Assembly: GCA_019218365.1 (NCBI GenBank)
Contig: JAHUUJ010000002.1
Coordinates: 62,001-126,000 of the forward strand
DNA from: Actinomycetaceae bacterium TAE3-ERU4
Lineage (GTDB): Bacteria; Actinomycetota; Actinomycetes; Actinomycetales; Actinomycetaceae
Reading direction: 5' to 3'
DNA: 64,000 nt
Shown here: piece after piece, positions 62,943 to 64,000 of the stretch
Layout of the letters: each line of letters begins with the position of its first letter
How positions within the stretch are numbered: position 1 is the stretch's first letter
Notes under the pieces: generated by a model
What the model was told of the DNA's origin: nothing
What the model saw: only the letters and a program-made list of their open reading frames with translations
Database searches by the model: none
Made by a program: the position numbers and the translations under genes

Positions 62943-63581
62943 TTAGTCAACCAGACCGTAGAGACGGTCACCTGCGTCGCCCAAACCGGGGACGATGTAG
63001 GCATTCTCGTTCAGGCAGTGGTCAACAGCAGCTACAACAACGGTTACATTCGCACGGTTAGCAACTGATTCCTCAAGGTTCTTAAGTCCTTCCGGAGCGG
63101 CTAGCAGGCAGACGCAAGTAACGTCCTCGGCGCCCTTGTCCAACAGGAAGTTAATCGCGTCGATAAGGGTGTGTCCGGTAGCGAGCATCGGGTCTACAAC
63201 GAAGCACTGACGCCCGGATAGGTCATCGGGTAGACGGTTCGCGTAGGTGTCAATTTCGAGCGTTTGCTCATCACGCTTCATACCGAGGAAACCAACTGAA
63301 GCGGTAGGTAGCAAACGGGTCATTCCGTCCAGCATTCCCAGTCCGGCACGCAAAATGGGAACTACAATCGGGCGCGGTTCAGCCAGGCGCTTGCCGGTGG
63401 TATGAGAAACGGGAGTTACTAGGTTAACGTCCTCGACCTTAATATCGCGGGTAGCTTCGTAGGCGAGGAGGGTAACGAGTTCGTCAACAAGCTGACGGAA
63501 AACCGCGGAAGGAGTTTCCTTACGGCGGAGGGTAGTAAGTTTGTGGTCAACGAGGGGGTGCTTAACTTCAATCAAACGCAT
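62943..63581 (-). CDS. upp: Uracil phosphoribosyltransferase
   Basis: 212 aa. The PRPP-binding motif [12 protein letters not shown] and the uracil-binding [12 protein letters not shown] segment near the C-terminus are diagnostic, and the PILRAGLGM segment is typical. It salvages uracil to UMP. Divergent from tRNA-Ser and tadA. Confidence 0.96.
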   Translation of the reverse strand: MRLIEVKHPLVDHKLTTLRRKETPSAVFRQLVDELVTLLAYEATRDIKVEDVNLVTPVSHTTGKRLAEPRPIVVPILRAGLGMLDGMTRLLPTASVGFLGMKRDEQTLEIDTYANRLPDDLSGRQCFVVDPMLATGHTLIDAINFLLDKGAEDVTCVCLLAAPEGLKNLEESVANRANVTVVVAAVDHCLNENAYIVPGLGDAGDRLYGLVD

Positions 63582-63698
63582 GTCTTTAATTTAGCGTGAT
63601 TTGGGCCCAATGCAAAATCTCCCAGCAGGGATGAAGCGAAAATATAAAAATAATTTCAGTTGTAGAGACACAAAAGATGATATAAACTAGCAAGCCGA

Positions 63699-63785
63699 GG
63701 AAGCGTGTCCGAGCGGCCGAAGGTGCAACACTCGAAATGTTGTGAGGTGTCAAAGCCTCCGGGGGTTCAAATCCCTCCGCTTCCG
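63699..63785 (+). tRNA. tRNA-Ser (anticodon CGA)
   Basis: An 87-nt cloverleaf with a long variable arm, as in class II tRNAs. Acceptor GGAAGCG with CGCTTCC, anticodon stem CAACA/TGTTG with loop CTCGAAA, T arm GGGGGTTCAAATCCC-type. CCA is not encoded. Confidence 0.93.
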
Positions 63786-63790
63786 CTCTG

Positions 63791-63821
63791 AAAGGAAGGT
63801 ACCCGCCGGGTACCTTCCTTT
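63791..63821 (+). terminator. tRNA-Ser terminator
   Basis: A 15-bp stem (63791-63805 / 63807-63821) followed by TTTTTTCTT, 5 bp after the tRNA. Confidence 0.92.
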
Positions 63822-63856
63822 TTTCTTACCTTCCTTTTTAATGGCATTATGGGGAC

Positions 63857-64000
63857 ATGAACTTAAACCACCCGGAATTGCTTTCCGTATTGCGACAGGC
63901 AATTAAGCTTGGAGACAAGGCTGCCCAATCCGGTGATGTGCCAATCGGGGCACTGGTTATAGATGAAAACGGACAAATTATCGGACGGGGTTACAACCTA
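63857..64000 (+). CDS. tadA: tRNA-specific adenosine deaminase TadA, N-terminal part
   Basis: 48 codons to the window edge. The DVPIGALVIDENGQIIGRG segment is the typical N-terminal strand pair of TadA; the catalytic HAE and PCxxC motifs would lie beyond the edge. TadA converts A34 to inosine in tRNA-Arg. The position next to upp and a tRNA-Ser is common in Actinobacteria. Confidence 0.85.
   Translation, partial: MNLNHPELLSVLRQAIKLGDKAAQSGDVPIGALVIDENGQIIGRGYNL

Overview
The window looks like a chromosome segment from a moderate-to-low-GC member of the Actinomycetaceae or a close relative. I infer this from gene content, not from any search. Actinobacterial markers include a DUF3073 gene beside purM, an SCP-like protein, gpmA next to a SenX3-RegX3-type two-component system with divergent phoU, CarD followed by ispD, a two-domain MutT1-type NUDIX/phosphatase, a Holin-X/DUF3618 pair, and an LAxTG-type sorting signal. 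Most of it is housekeeping sequence. The stretches at 1-4190, 11250-12660 and 50590-52530 are visibly AT-richer and more accessory in character.

Layout. 1-4190: a gene end, a ferric-reductase-like membrane protein behind a DtxR-type iron box, and an MFS transporter paired with a bile salt hydrolase. 4192-8623: oxidative-stress and redox genes (dps, ahpF, ahpC), a D-2-hydroxyacid dehydrogenase and pncA. 8934-12285: a large wall-anchored SGNH/vWA-like surface protein and two small envelope proteins. 12696-24672: gdhA, ptsI/ptsH, purF-purM, small conserved actinobacterial genes, mscS, msrB and five tRNAs. 24825-33254: ppk, mutT1 and the pstSCAB phosphate operon.

33317-44779 is a complete sialoside-use locus: a GntR regulator, a signal-less (probably cytoplasmic) GH33 sialidase, a SatABCD-like peptide-class ABC importer with a fused permease-ATPase, then nanA, nanK and nanE. 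It suggests that intact sialosides are imported and cleaved inside the cell. 45065-50529 holds an EamA transporter, a TetR regulator with a phased array of operator-like palindromes, and a very large repeat-rich YhgE/Pip-type membrane protein. 50539-52580 is an AT-rich single-gene insert bounded by perfect 49-bp copies of the same terminator. It encodes an unrecognised membrane protein with a Gln/His/Ile/Asn repeat tract, and it is the best candidate here for something undescribed.

52694-64000: gpmA, phoU, senX3-regX3, carD, ispD, a UMF1-type MFS protein, a polysaccharide deacetylase lipoprotein, a SAM riboswitch ahead of metNIQ, upp, tRNA-Ser and the start of tadA. Direct-repeat PHO-box-like sites occur both in the phoU/senX3 gap and ahead of pstS, so the phosphate regulator and its likely main target both lie in this window.
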